In this document: positions 25,701 to 35,040 of the stretch, one piece after another
Numbering within the stretch: the first letter of the stretch is position 1
How the letters are laid out: every line of letters starts with the position of its first letter
NCBI GenBank assembly: GCA_013397935.1
Contig: VZRN01002952.1
Span: forward strand, 235,106-299,105
DNA length: 64,000 bases
Source of the DNA: Dasyornis broadbenti
Taxonomy: Eukaryota; Chordata; Aves; Passeriformes; Dasyornithidae
Direction: 5' to 3'
Translations under genes and position numbers: made by a program
The notes under the pieces: generated by a model
Seen by the model: only the letters and a program-made list of their open reading frames with translations
Told to the model about the DNA's origin: nothing
Databases searched by the model: none

Positions 25701-28700
25701 TGCCAGCACATGAATGCAGTGTTCCAGATAGGTGTAGAGACAATATCAGGGTCATTCTGAGTGTAGCTAATTAATGATAGAGCTTTTCTTATGCATCTGA
25801 ACAAATTAAGTCACCAGTATCTAATACTGAGTTATTTAAATGTTGAAAATATCTATTTCTGTAAGAAGATTATTTCAGTCAATAGGAAGAAATTCCTCCC
25901 TGTGAGGGTGGTGAGGGCCTGGGATGGATTTCCCAGAGAAGCTGTGGCTGCCCCTGGATCCCTGGCAGTGTCCAAGGCCGGGTTGGACGGGGCTTGGAGC
26001 AGCCTGGGACAGTGGAAGGTGTCCCTGCCCATGGCACAGGTGGGACTGGATGGGCTTTAAGGTCCCTTCCAGCCCAAACCTTTCTGGGATTTCATGTATT
26101 TCTCTTGGTCTTCTCTGCAAGGCTCGTGTAAGATTCTGTGAATGAATGGGTGCAGCAGTGGAGTTTTCTGTTTCTCAAAACCTGCATGCAAACCCTGCAG
26201 AGACTGCTTTTTTTACTTTACTAGTGGCTGTCAGTGAATAAAATTTGAGGATGTAATGGGCTGAATTAGCACTACTTGGATGAGGTAAAATAATTACTGG
26301 GACTCTTAAGAACCGTGTGTTGTCACTTTTTTTCTTTAATGTGATGTGCTAGACTTGGTTCTTATCAAATGGCTGAGAGAACAGCTGACTTAGGTGAGTT
26401 ATTAAATTAGGATATTCCAGCAGCACTTTCAGTGTTACTCAACACTAACCATTGTAGTGCAGAATGTAAATTTGTACCAAGTCGACTTCTGTGCTACTTC
26501 TTTGCAGGTTTATCCAACTCCCACACTCCTGTGAGGCCCCCCAGCACCTCCAGCACAGGCAGCAGAGGAAGGTGAGTGTCACATTAACACTGTCAGGCTA
26601 AAAAAAATCAGACAGGAAGAATTCAAATCCAGAATTGGCAATTGGCAAACTGTGCTTTGAGGTAACTGTGACCCAGTATGGAAGAGCGCTTACATGAAGA
26701 TTTATATATATTTTTTTTTTTTCCTTCACTGTCATTCTCCTCTGTCTTGTAAACTGGAGCTGTTGTAAATGCTTCATTTGGGAAAGAGTTACCTAAGTTT
26801 CTTTGCCCTGATGATCTATCCTCTTATTTGTGTGCTGTTGTCTTTCCAGCTGTGGTTCCTCAGGCAGAAATGCTGACAAAACTGGCATTAACTTCAAGGC
26901 TGACCAAGTGAAAGTAAAGCAAGAGCCGGGCACAGAGGAAGAGATCTGCAGTTTCTCAGGAACAGTAAAGCAGGAAAAAACAGAGGATGGCAGAAGGAGT
27001 GCTTGCATGGTAAAGTTAGTTTGTGCACAGTGTGTTGTGGTTTTCCTGGCAGCATGTTCAAGAATTTGGAAAGGAAAAAAAAAGCAATTTTACTCCAAAG
27101 CTTCATTCCAAGAGGTATTTTCTCCCTGGCAGTTCTCTGCCACACACAAGGTGTTCTGTTACATGAATTTTATCTTAAGCTGTTAAAATGAAGTGCAATA
27201 CAGTGTATTTGCTGCTTTTAATCCCTAACTAACAAAAGCTGTAAGATGGTAGTTCCTGGACATTTCCAAATAGGAAACTGCAGAAATCAGAACTCAGAAA
27301 TCCTCCAGTCAGTCACAAGTTCTTAAACCAAAGCAAAAGTAAAATAATTATGCAAGTGAATATTTTTCAGTGTTTCCGAGCTATGCTTGGTTAAACAGGA
27401 TTGTGGACAGGGAGCAGGGTGGTGGATTTGAGGATGTTTCCTAATGACAGTGAAATTGTCATTAACAAGTTTTTAACAACTTATCAGTGTGTTTAGCTTG
27501 TTGTATCATTTATCACGTTGTATATCAGAAGAAATGAGTGTGTTCTTGGAAGGAAGGACTTGTGAAAAAGCAGTTTTCAATACTGTGTGCCACTCAGCTC
27601 TTCCTAATGATTTTCCCATGTTTTTTTGGGATGTAAGTGTGGTCCCTTTGGTGGAAGGCTTTTGAATCCCAGCACAGGCAGAAAGATGCTGTTATAAAAT
27701 CAACTCTGATTTTCCGTGTGCAACTTCGATTTCAGCTCAGCAGCCCTGAGAGCAGCCTGACACCACCCCTATCCACCAACTTACACCTGGAGAGTGAACT
27801 GGAAGCGTTGGGAAGCCTGGAAAACCACGTGAAGACAGAGCCAGCAGATTTGAGTGAGAGCTGCAAGCAGTCTGGGCACAGCCTGGTGAACGGGAAGTCG
27901 CCCGTGCGCAGCCTCATGCACCGCTCGGCCCGAGTGGGAGGAGAGGGCAACAACAAGGACGAGGATCCCAACGAGGACTGGTGTGCTGTGTGCCAGAACG
28001 GCGGGGACCTGCTGTGCTGTGAGAAGTGCCCCAAGGTGTTCCACCTCACCTGCCACGTCCCCACCCTCCTCAGCTTCCCCAGGTACCGGCAGTGCCGTCG
28101 TGGTCCCGCGGGCAGCTCTAGGGGCTGAGATTGGGCATAGGCCCCAAACTGGGGGTTCCTCCAAAATCGCCTCGTTCTGGGTGGTTTCTTGTAGTTCAAA
28201 AATGGGACATTTCCAAGGCCCTGCCTGAATTGTTTGTGTGTAGCTGGTCAGTGTTTATCTGGTAACAGAATCGCATTCTGTTTATCTGTTTGTGTAAAGT
28301 CTCTCAGAGTGTGATTCTGTTGTGTAAAGTTCATTTTAAGGCAAAGTGAGAAGGGTGTTACGAAGTATTAAAACATCACGTGAGGGCAGGAAAAATCGCC
28401 TTGACTGGCAGAATTATTGTGAGCATTAAGGGTTATTCCTTACCTTTGGGTATGCAAGTCTCTGCTACAGTAGAAGTGAATCTGTGAGTAAAACACCTTT
28501 GTAGTCATCAGTGATGAGAATTTGTCCCTGGGTGTCTGGAATAATTGTGTTTTTCTCTTCAGTGGAGAGTGGATATGTACATTCTGCAGAGACCTGAGCA
28601 AACCTGAAGTAGAATATGATTGTGACAATTCCCAGCACAGCAAGAAGGGGAAAACAGCACAAGGCCTGAGTCCTGTGGACCAAAGGGTGGGTGTGAAACC

Positions 28701-31700
28701 TTCAAGAATCTGCTTCCCAGGAAGAAGTGCTTCCTCATATTAGCTCCCCGCCACCGTTTGGAGGTGGTTTTGCTTTGGCTGAAGCAAATTAAATGCAGTT
28801 ACGGCTCTTGCAGAACAACCCAAAATGATTAATGAGGTTTTTACTGCTGTGGCCACATCTCCAGGTGTCGGCAACCATGGGAGTGCCCCAGTGCAGTGGG
28901 ATTGTAATCACGTAGCAGCTAAAATTTCGTGTGAACACATATTCTGATTTAAATACATCACTTAACACAGTCTTACTGAGCAGTCCTTTGCATTTAGCAT
29001 TTGTGTCACCTCCATAAAGTAGTTCTGTAAGTTTGGTGTGTTCAGGTGCATTTTGTTAGAGGTGCTGGGAGCGTTTAGGTGCATTCTTGGGGAATTGTAA
29101 TGAGCTTGACAATCTGAATTATTTTTAGCTTTATCCATAAGCTCATGTGTAGCGTTAAGAGTATTATCAAATCAAATTCCTCCAAATGAACGACAAGCAA
29201 AGCAAAGAAAAATATTTCAATAGGGAATTTATAGAAACACTTGGGCTTCGCTTTCAGATTGTTCAAGTTTGTCTTGTGGGGAAGAGTCTGCAGCGTTCCT
29301 GCAGAGTTCCTGTTACTTATGATTGGACAGAAGCAGTAAAAATGGTTGTAGTTGGTATTTTATTTTTTAATTTGCAGTATATTAGCGTGTCTCTCCGCGC
29401 TTGACTTTAGCCCTAGGCCTTTGGTTAGCAGGGAGAAAACAAAGAGGAAATTTGTGAACAGGAAATGGGGTTCTGCCTCTCAGCTATGCCCTCCTAAGAA
29501 CTTCACCTTTTCTAATTAAGTTACGGGGGTTGCATATAAATTTTCTAGTGCTAAGCTGTTAAAGCACAAGCCTATTTAAAGTAGGGAGGTGTTAATTTCT
29601 GGGCTAGGAATAAATTAAGAATATTATTCTGAAGCTGTTTCTTTCTTTATAAGAAATGTGAACGTCTCCTGCTCTATCTGTACTGCCACGAGCTGAGCAT
29701 TGAGTTCCAAGAGCCAGTCCCAGCTTCGGTGAGTCTCCTGAACAACAGTTTGGGATTTATATTTGGTAGAACAGCCCTGAAAGTCTGGAGCTGAATTTGG
29801 GGAAGAACTGACTGCTTTTAGTGGAAGCCTGTCTTCCTTGATCAGTCTTAAAGCTCTGGAAGTCATCCAGCATTTCACGGGGCTGAGAGGGAAAGCAGCT
29901 GATTCTGGAGCTGCTCCAGGCAGATGCTTCGCTCCCAGTCTCAAAAACAGATATTTAAAAATACTTCCAATTAGCAGTTATTGAAGTGGAACAAGATGTC
30001 TCAGGACACCCTTTTAGGAGGGCTTTTTTTTCTTCCTTTTTGGACAAACTTGAACGAAAAGAGAAAAGAAACTGCTTTGACTTTTCCGTTTTCAGCTGTA
30101 AAAGAAGTAACTGTAATGAAAAGCTGTGCTGTGATAGACACTGAAGGTTAGAAAGAATCCCAGAATCCCAGAGTGTTTTGGGTTGGAAAGGACCTTAAAA
30201 CCCATCCAGTCCCACCCCTGTCCTGGGCAGGGACACCTCCCACTGTCCCAGGTGGCTCCAAGCCCTGTCCAGCCTGGCCTTGGACACTGCCAGGGATCCA
30301 GGGGCAGCCACAGCTGCTCTGGGCACCCTGTGCCAGGGCCTCCCCACCCTCCCAGGGAAGGATTTCTCCCCAGTATACCATCTAAATCTGCCCTCCTTCA
30401 ATTTAAAGCCAATCCCACTTGTCCTGTCACTCCATACCCTTATAAAGAACTTTTTAAACAGTTTGAGGAAAGGAAATCGTTTTCCTTTGCTGAGCATGCC
30501 TGAAGTGTGTGATGTGATTAAGGCGCTGATATCCTGGAGTGGAAATTCAGCTGTGAACTCTGGAGCCACTCCAGTGATAATTCACTGCTGGTTTTTTTTA
30601 CAGATACCAAACTACTATAAAATTATAAAGAAACCAATGGATTTATCCACGGTGAAGAAGAAACTTCAGAAGAAGCATTCCCAACACTACCAGACCCCCG
30701 AGGACTTCGTGGCTGACGTCCGGTTGATCTTCAAGAACTGTGAAAGGTTTAATGAAGTATGTTAACTTCCAATCTGAACACCATTTTTTATTTTAGATGA
30801 AGATTTATTTTCACCCTGGTTGTCCAGCTTCTCCATTGAAAGGCTCTGCTTCCAGCTGTAACTTCAGCTTTTGGAGCAGGTGCTGAGTCAGACACTTAAA
30901 AACCAAACAAAACTCGGGGCAATTGCAGAATTATTTCTCATTTTTAGCTCAACTGGGAGAACAGAGGGAATTTCTAAAATGCATTCAGTGGTGTCTGTGA
31001 GTGAGGAGCAGGATGACCTGGTTATTGTGCCTCGAAGTGATTGTAGAGGTGCTCAGGAAGTGCCATAAAGACAAAGCAAAGAGTCCTTAAAAGTGTCTCA
31101 GACTGCCCAGGTAATTGTTTTACACTCATGGAACTTGGTAGAATCCACTGAGAAATGTCCTCTCCTGAGTGGAAATGCCTTCCTGAAGATGTTCTGGTTC
31201 TAGTACCTCACACAGGCTGAACCCAGCAAAGCTTTGTGGTGATTGTGGCTTTAATTAACCTTCCTGCTTTAATTCCTGGGTAACTGTGCTCTCACAAAAA
31301 TCAGTTTTCAGTGGATAACTTGGGTATGGGGTCATCTTTTGTTACTAATTTTGCAATGATCCCATCTGATAATGAAATATTTTTACCTTACATGTGAAAT
31401 GTGGCTTCGGGAGATGAATGACCTGAGTGTTACAGCTAGCGGAGCAAAGGGAAAAGTAATCTGAATATCAAAAAAAAGGTGATATTGTGCTGAAACAGAG
31501 TGGGAACTAAGAGGGTTCCTGATTTCTGAGGTGCTTTAAAACAAGGATGACGAAAGGCATCACAGGGAATGGCTCTTTTCTGACCTTAGAAATGCAGAAA
31601 GCAGCCAGTATTCCTCTGTGAAATGTAACCTGAACTTGCAGTGTTTGGGCTGCATTTCTGACCCTGTGCAGAAGGAAACTGAAGGAACTGCACAAAGCTA

Positions 31701-32765
31701 CAGCTAAAACCTCACCAGGAAAATCAGGGTTAGTGCAGTGGTGCTGGAGCTGCTCGCAAGCGCCGGGGACTCGGACAGCCCCGACTCCTTTATGTCCCTG
31801 CATTAGGGGAGGAGCTGTAATTATGTGAACTTCTCGCTCAAGGGAATTAATGAAGCATCCGCTGTAGAGGAAAACACGCTGCAGCTCTTAGAGACCGGGC
31901 TACAGCAAGGGAGGCAGGACTGAGGGATGTGGTGATTTTTTTTTCTTATTTTTTTTTTTTTTTTAAAGAAAATATGTGTTTTAGCTTGCCTGGCTCACGG
32001 CAAATGTTGAGTCACTCTGACCTCTCCCAGCAGCATCATGTCGAGTGCCTCTGGGCCAGATGCTTTTCCAAAGTAGAAATCCAAGTGGGGCAATCCCCAG
32101 GAGAGAAATCTCCTGGAGCACTTCCCTCCAAAGGCGACTTCCCCGCAGTCATGTCCAGGCAGCTCACATTTATCGTGAAGAAAGCAGTCATGAGTAGAGA
32201 AATGACCGGGAGCCATTTGTACTGAAGTTGTGTGTTCTGTTGAGGGTTTATTTACCACCTGAGACTGTTTTAAACCTGCTGAGTTTGGGAACTAAAGACA
32301 ACAAACCATAACAAACTGTGCTGTTGTTATGGCTGGCTTTAGTCATCCAATCCTGTGCGATCTCGTAACTTTAGGAAGGATTATAATTTCATTTTTTTTG
32401 ACTCTGGTATCCTTTTTAGATGATGAAAGTTGTTCAAGTTTATGCAGAAACACAAGAGATTAATTTGAAGGTAAGCGTTTCAGACCACGCACACTTGGTG
32501 AAGGGATGTGCATTTCCAACAGGTGAATATTCCTGTCTTCTCTCATCCACAGGCTGATTCAGAAGTAGCGCAGGCAGGGAAGGCAGTTGCATTGTACTTT
32601 GAAGATAAACTTACAGAGATCTACTCAGACAGGACCTTCCAGCCTTTGCCTGAATTTGAGCAGGAAGAGGATGATGGTGAAATAACTGAGGACTCCGATG
32701 AAGATTTTATACAACCACGTAGGAAACGCCTAAAATCAGATGAGAGACCAGTGCATATAAAGTAA
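10669..32765 (+). CDS. TRIM33: TRIM33 (TIF1-gamma) coding region, exons 2-20; exon 1 outside the window
   Basis: E3 ubiquitin/SUMO ligase and chromatin reader of the TIF1 family. In the family it acts in the nucleus, monoubiquitinates SMAD4, binds SMAD2/3 and reads histone H3 tails with its PHD-bromodomain pair (established knowledge). The 19 exons join in phase to 942 residues. In order: RING C-terminal half (about 1-30), B-box 1 (41-85), B-box 2 (98-135), coiled coil (135-255), the TIF1 middle region rich in Q, P and S (300-560), SUMO-consensus lysines (VKQE, VKTE; about 585-655), PHD (704-750), bromodomain (780-890) and a basic tail PRRKRLK. Human TRIM33 is about 1,127 residues and also has 20 exons, so exon 1 alone is missing. 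All introns are GT-AG. TRIM24, TRIM28 and TRIM66 are excluded by the near-identical sequence. Introns 2, 9, 13 and 19 are under 300 bp and hold nothing notable. Confidence 0.98.
10873..11020 (+). CDS. TRIM33: TRIM33 exon 3 (B-box 1)
   Basis: The acceptor is cccctgcag and the donor gtgagt. It encodes VCTSCEDNASAVGFC and the following Cys/His zinc ligands of B-box 1 (CVECGEWLCKTC, then H residues). It ends with one base of a split Glu codon. Only 85 bp separate it from exon 2. Confidence 0.97.
11021..13229 (+). other. TRIM33 intron 3
   Basis: AT-rich DNA. It has a T-rich run at about 12,381-12,411 and a short CR1-like remnant near its 3' end. Two near-copies of 'tcatttgtagyctat-gaggtartgtggaaaat' occur at about 11,666-11,697 and 11,729-11,761, a small tandem duplication. 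No other element is recognised. Confidence 0.8.
13018..13078 (-). repeat. Short CR1-like 3' end
   Basis: 'gaattattaaggttgggaaagacctctgagatcatcaagtgcaacc' is the reverse of a recognised avian CR1 subfamily terminus. The same text occurs in + orientation at 59,843. Confidence 0.6.
13230..13362 (+). CDS. TRIM33: TRIM33 exon 4 (B-box 2)
   Basis: The acceptor is aaaacag and the donor gtacaa. It encodes EAVGASGQRP and then B-box 2 with C-H-C-C-C-C-H-H ligands (FCPVHKQEQ, FCETCDRLTC, LEHKEHR). The first two bases complete the Glu codon begun in exon 3. The donor is weak by consensus, but the Arg codon joins in phase with exon 5. Confidence 0.97.
13363..16270 (+). other. TRIM33 intron 4
   Basis: AT-rich unique sequence with one short CR1 end at about 14,632-14,713. 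Nothing else is supported. Confidence 0.8.
14632..14713 (-). repeat. CR1 LINE, short 3' end
   Basis: 'catagaattccagaatggtttgggttggaacagacctt' followed by 'catgggcagggat'. Only the last 80 bp of the element are present. Confidence 0.8.
16271..16387 (+). CDS. TRIM33: TRIM33 exon 5 (coiled coil start)
   Basis: The acceptor is ttgaaaag and the donor gtgagt. It encodes YQFLEEAFQNQKGAIENLL and onward to QVQN, the start of the RBCC coiled coil, which mediates oligomerisation. The acceptor has a poor polypyrimidine tract, but phase and product are unambiguous. Confidence 0.96.
17134..17207. repeat. A/CAAA-rich low-complexity tract
   Basis: Runs of 'acaaacaaacaa' and 'aaaaaccaaacaaaa'-like text on the + strand. 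It is not a clean tail of a recognised retrocopy. Confidence 0.7.
17480..18314 (+). mobile_element. Decayed pogo/Tigger-type DNA transposase relic in TRIM33 intron 5
   Basis: Conceptual pieces in + strand frames line up in order with the DDE domain of the Tigger/TIGD (CENP-B-like) transposases. They are SLRTQ.ISAAWG (about 17,517), LSQMAGAGETPVYSN (17,583) and KSIILKSSGN followed by LLSVLADGTKRP (17,664). Then RMDSIGLWKGWL..FWSGRPG appears in a shifted frame (about 17,830), followed by FEKHCISNSVD and DDLLQSEEAEN (18,150). The family typically reads 'QIaNmDETPv', 'KSv..ktTGnEK', 'LADGtKlPp', 'WMDs.gl..WL..vW..RPG' and 'FKkCgISNalDGTEDDll'. The first catalytic Asp of DETP is Gly, and several stops and frameshifts are present, so it is dead. 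I could not see terminal inverted repeats or a TA duplication. A retrocopy of a TIGD-like host gene is the alternative. Confidence 0.72.
18683..18797 (+). CDS. TRIM33: TRIM33 exon 6 (coiled coil)
   Basis: It follows a long T tract ending in ttttag and ends before gtacac. It encodes IKEVNETNKRVEQEIKVAIF and onward through KKGKSLLQHLE. His replaces the human Gln in LLQQLE. Confidence 0.97.
18798..19641 (+). other. TRIM33 intron 6
   Basis: 844 bp of AT-rich sequence in which I see no repeat or RNA gene. Confidence 0.75.
19642..19788 (+). CDS. TRIM33: TRIM33 exon 7 (coiled coil end)
   Basis: The acceptor is tctttgcag and the donor gtaagg. It is 49 whole codons from NVTKERQMKL to LLYSKRL. A CR1 LINE copy starts almost immediately after the donor. 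Confidence 0.97.
19800..20190 (-). repeat. CR1 LINE (type B), 3'-end fragment
   Basis: 'tggccctgcacagacaccccaacaatccca', 'cattccctggggagcctgggcagt' and 'gggggaagaacctttccctga'. It belongs with the copies at 41,376, 45,508, 60,655 and 62,108. It starts 12 bp after the exon 7 donor. Confidence 0.82.
20257..20694. repeat. Diverged direct repeat unit, possible LTR remnant
   Basis: A segment with 'cccagagcgagataaggcagaaacaaagtcaagtgttggta' and 'cacccagttctgc' recurs about 350 bp downstream as 'cccagagtgagattaagacacaaatgaggtcaaatgttggta' and 'cacccagttctgc'. The family is not recognised. Confidence 0.5.
21080..21197 (+). CDS. TRIM33: TRIM33 exon 8
   Basis: The acceptor is tcccctag and the donor gtaaga. 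It encodes ITFQLRHILKARCDPVPAAN and onward to FWAKNVVNL, the conserved TIF1 block after the coiled coil. It ends with one base of a Gly codon. Confidence 0.97.
21198..22474 (+). other. TRIM33 intron 8
   Basis: It has a CR1 3' end at 21,434-21,615 and a much older CR1-like remnant around 22,230-22,320 (weak). The rest is unassigned. Confidence 0.7.
21434..21615 (-). repeat. CR1 LINE, 3'-end fragment
   Basis: 'atcacagaatggtttgggttgaaagggaccttg' through 'cagccacagctgctctgggcaccctgtgcc', a little-diverged CR1 3' UTR. Confidence 0.87.
22475..22719 (+). CDS. TRIM33: TRIM33 exon 9 (Q-rich middle region)
   Basis: The acceptor is ttttttag and the donor gtgagt. It encodes GNLVIENKPTPSYTPNVVVG and then the glutamine-rich stretch HMQQQVYAQKHQQLQQMRM, ending VLQQQ. 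The segment AQPSASVPRQSSPQ is shorter than the mammalian one, which carries a threonine run here. Confidence 0.97.
22956..23120 (+). CDS. TRIM33: TRIM33 exon 10
   Basis: The acceptor is cccttgcag and the donor gtatat. It is 55 whole codons from PPRLISMQTMQRGNMN to MMQPHLQRQ in the middle region. Confidence 0.97.
23121..23934 (+). other. TRIM33 intron 10
   Basis: AT-rich in its first two thirds. It becomes GC-rich, with several AG acceptor-like sites, in the last 170 bp before exon 11. Confidence 0.75.
23935..24135 (+). CDS. TRIM33: TRIM33 exon 11
   Basis: The acceptor is gtctccccag and the donor gtcagt. It is 67 whole codons from HSNPGHAGPFPVVSV to LPDIPPIQ. It is GC-rich relative to neighbouring exons. 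The open frame extends upstream into the intron, where two further AG acceptors are in frame. Confidence 0.97.
24136..25374 (+). other. TRIM33 intron 11
   Basis: AT-rich, with an 18-base T run at 24,709-24,726. No other feature is recognised. Confidence 0.75.
25375..25507 (+). CDS. TRIM33: TRIM33 exon 12
   Basis: The acceptor is tttcatag and the donor gtaaat. It encodes LEDAGSSSLDNLLSRYI and onward to PSALSPGSSG. It contains an LxxLL-type motif (LDNLL), which is also in mammals. Confidence 0.97.
25508..26507 (+). other. TRIM33 intron 12
   Basis: It contains one + strand CR1 3' end (25,880-26,098). The rest is unassigned. Confidence 0.75.
25880..26098 (+). repeat. CR1 LINE, 3'-end fragment
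   Basis: 'aggaagaaattcctccctgtgagggtggtgagg' through 'ctttaaggtcccttccagcccaaaccttt'. The + strand 3' end is complete apart from the terminal octamers. Confidence 0.87.
26508..26571 (+). CDS. TRIM33: TRIM33 exon 13
   Basis: A 64-bp exon; the acceptor is tttgcag and the donor gtgagt. It encodes GLSNSHTPVRPPSTSSTGSR with split codons at both ends. It is missing from simple ORF calls because it has no internal ATG, but phase requires it. Confidence 0.96.
26850..27009 (+). CDS. TRIM33: TRIM33 exon 14 (SUMO-site cluster)
   Basis: The acceptor is ctttccag and the donor gtaaag. It encodes CGSSGRNADKTGINF, then VKVKQEPGTEEE and VKQEKTEDGRRSACM. The psi-K-x-E motifs correspond to the SUMO acceptor sites described for mammalian TRIM33, and they are intact. 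Confidence 0.97.
27010..27735 (+). other. TRIM33 intron 14
   Basis: Unique AT-rich sequence; nothing is recognised. Confidence 0.75.
27736..28082 (+). CDS. TRIM33: TRIM33 exon 15 (PHD finger first part)
   Basis: The largest coding exon in the window; the acceptor is atttcag and the donor gtaccg. It runs from LSSPESSLTPP through HVKTEPADLS (another SUMO-type motif) to the PHD start DWCAVCQNGGDLLCCEKC. The PHD Cys4-His-Cys ligands are all present. It ends inside the Ser of LLSFPS. Confidence 0.97.
28083..28562 (+). other. TRIM33 intron 15
   Basis: 480 bp splitting the PHD finger. No element is recognised. Confidence 0.75.
28563..28686 (+). CDS. TRIM33: TRIM33 exon 16 (PHD finger end)
   Basis: The acceptor is tctcttcag and the donor gtgggt. 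It encodes GEWICTFCRDL (the last PHD Cys pair) and the linker to the bromodomain, ending LSPVDQR. Confidence 0.97.
28687..29653 (+). other. TRIM33 intron 16
   Basis: 967 bp of AT-rich sequence with no element recognised. Confidence 0.75.
29654..29728 (+). CDS. TRIM33: TRIM33 exon 17 (bromodomain start)
   Basis: A 75-bp exon of 25 whole codons, KCERLLLYLYCHELS to EPVPAS. The acceptor ctttataag has an unusual base order before AG, but it is the only phase-compatible site. The donor is gtgagt. Confidence 0.96.
29729..30603 (+). other. TRIM33 intron 17
   Basis: Its 3' half is largely a CR1 copy (30,157-30,475), which ends about 130 bp before exon 18. Confidence 0.75.
30157..30475 (-). repeat. 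CR1 LINE, 3'-end fragment
   Basis: 'gttttgggttggaaaggacctt', 'gccagggcctccccaccctccc' and 'cttgtcctgtcactccatacccttataaag'. It is one of the longest and best preserved CR1 copies here, and sits just upstream of exon 18. Confidence 0.88.
30604..30756 (+). CDS. TRIM33: TRIM33 exon 18 (bromodomain)
   Basis: The acceptor is ttttacag and the donor gtatgt. It is 51 whole codons from IPNYYKIIKKPMDLSTV to LIFKNCERFNE. It includes the ZA/AB region and the asparagine (KNCERFN) that marks the acetyl-lysine pocket. Confidence 0.97.
30757..32419 (+). other. TRIM33 intron 18
   Basis: 1,663 bp upstream of the alternatively used 51-bp exon. It contains a T-rich tract at about 31,936-31,965; no transposon is recognised. 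Confidence 0.75.
32420..32470 (+). CDS. TRIM33: TRIM33 exon 19 (51-bp bromodomain cassette)
   Basis: It is 17 whole codons, MMKVVQVYAETQEINLK, with the acceptor ctttttag and the donor gtaagc. Its length is a multiple of three, and skipping it keeps frame. The mammalian TRIM33 beta form lacks a 17-residue bromodomain segment, as I recall it; this exon fits that cassette. Confidence 0.96.
32553..32765 (+). CDS. TRIM33: TRIM33 exon 20 (C-terminus and stop)
   Basis: The acceptor is catccacag. It encodes ADSEVAQAGKAVALYFEDKL, the acidic stretch EQEEDDGEITEDSDEDF and the basic tail PRRKRLKSDERPVHIK, followed by TAA. The intron before it is only 82 bp. Confidence 0.98.
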   Translation, partial: ADSEVAQAGKAVALYFEDKLTEIYSDRTFQPLPEFEQEEDDGEITEDSDEDFIQPRRKRLKSDERPVHIK

Positions 32766-35000
32766 TCTAATGATATGGACCTAAAAATTTATTGTAAAAA
32801 CTGTTATTTAAGTGTTCCTGGAATATTATCATGCCTGCAGTGGCCATCTTGAAGAAGCTGATAGCTTTTTAAACAGTATTAGATAACAAAAAACACTTGT
32901 ACAGAAAAACATTCGCATCAAAAGGGGAAAAAACTGTATTGTAAATCTTTGGTGGTTTGTATTTTTTTTTTTCCTTGATTACTTGCTGTATTCTTTCTTT
33001 TCCTGATGGAGGGGACACACTCATCCTGGTCTCACAGACAGAGGTGGAGGAATGTAGAAGAGAAGCAGATTTGATAAGAGATGTTCCATGGACAGATAAG
33101 ACTGTGCAGTGACACGTTCTGCAGGACTGGAGCAATTCAGTGACTGTACCTTGCATTGCACCTCGGTGTAAACTGTGAGCAGAGCTCCTGAAATCCGCTC
33201 TGTGTCCACTCAAGCGTGTGTTGGTCATTGCTCTCATCATCTCATCCCAGCAGGATTGTGAATAACTGATCTTCGTGTCGATCCAGTTGTTGACATTTGG
33301 CTTTCTTTAGTCCATTTTGTGTAGAGCAGAAGGAAAAGGAAAGAAAAATCATTAAACTGTTCTGAATTGGCAAGTGCAGGAATGTGAGTTTTTGGCAGAT
33401 GAAAGGCCAAGCTGGGGGCTACAACCTCTTTCAGGAGGACGAGGTGTTCTTATTCAAGTCCTGTACCCAGAACATTTTAATGGCACCCATGGCAGAAGTC
33501 TCAGCGTTGTCATTTGTCCCTGACCCCCCGACGAGGCAGAATGTTCTCTCCAGTATTCATCCTCTAGTTTTCTGTACTTCAAACATAGACTGAAGAGGTA
33601 ATAACTGGTTGGGGTGTTTTTCCAGTCTTCCTAAATATCAGTTTCTAATAGACCACTCGGCAAACAATAACCTATTAACTACCAAATGTGTAAAATTTCC
33701 TGTATTCACTTTGTCTTATTTGTAAATAGTGAATTGAGATTTCTTGCAGATCAGCAACATTTGCTGAACTGTTTTTAAGCTAATATGTATTCTTATTGAT
33801 TGTTCCTATCAAGAAAAGATTTGTAATATATGCTATTTCTAACATTGCATTCATTTTGAGGTTCCGTCTTATTTTTCATAGAGTACTTCTCAGAACTTTT
33901 CTTCAGAAGCAGCTTGTGAGGGAAATGTCCAGAAGGATTGGAATCAGTCTGAGTTTGGGTTGTCCATCCATTGAACAAAGCACTTGCACAGGGTTTGGCC
34001 TTGAGTGGTTTCTGGTCAAATAGTGAAAAATGAACAATTTCCCAATTCCCTCACTGACCCCTGAGGCACCTCTGCAATGCCTTCCTTGCACTGCCTCCAT
34101 TCCTGGTTAGAAATCACGGAATCTCAAGGAGTTACAGCTTGAAAAATTATTTTCTTTACTGACACCAGTCAGTACTGGAAATAATATAATTTCTGGCCTT
34201 CATACTGATCTTGTTAAAGTTGAAGAGTTCCTGTAACCATTGAGCTCGAGTTGTCAGACTCTCAATTTGCCATAATTTGTGTGGATCCAGCAATTCTGTG
34301 GGAGATCCCTGGGGGTTTGGTGTACCCAGCATGGCAGTTCCTGGGACATTGTACACCCTTTACCATAATGGTAAAGAGAAATATTTTAGCACAATATCAA
34401 ATTGAGAAATGCTCTCAGCAGCTTTTATGCAAATCACTGCGGATTTGGTTTCTTTTTGTAGGAACCAGGTCTGGGTACCTTGGGATTCTCCCTCTCTTGC
34501 AATAAATGAGGGGACTGAAGGTGTTTGTAACTTCCAGCTCACTTCTTTACTCAAACGTTATACTTCAAACTCAAACTGGTTGGGTTTTTTTTTTTTTTTT
34601 ATTTCTCAGACATTAACAGTGCTGTTTTAAGTTTATTTTTTACCAGTTTGTATGTGAAAGGAAAAGGAATTCCACTTCAACGTATTAAATTGACAAAGAG
34701 CAACAGCTTTGCCTGTGGAAAGGCTGACGTGTGAATAGGACACTGGTAGTGACAAGGGATCATTTCATGGCTCTGTGTATTGCCTATTTATGCATTTCTA
34801 GTTTCTCGGCTTCATTTTGCAAAAGGAATATTATTAAAATTATCATGAAAATAACATTCTGTGAACTCTCTTCACTTGGGGCTCCTGTTTTTGTGGCGCT
34901 TCTGGTACCTTCAGGCCTCCCCTTTGAGCTGTTCCCTGGGCACAGCTGTGGAGTGGATCCTGCAGAGACCTTGGGGCTGAGCCAGAGCGTGGGATGGGCC

Positions 35001-35040
35001 CATGGGATCCCAGATGGAGCAGTGGGATCCCGGATGGAGC
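35001..35040. repeat. 20-bp tandem duplication in the TRIM33 3' UTR
   Basis: Two adjacent copies of '..tgggatcccrgatggagc' inside the GC-rich 3' UTR block. Confidence 0.85.
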
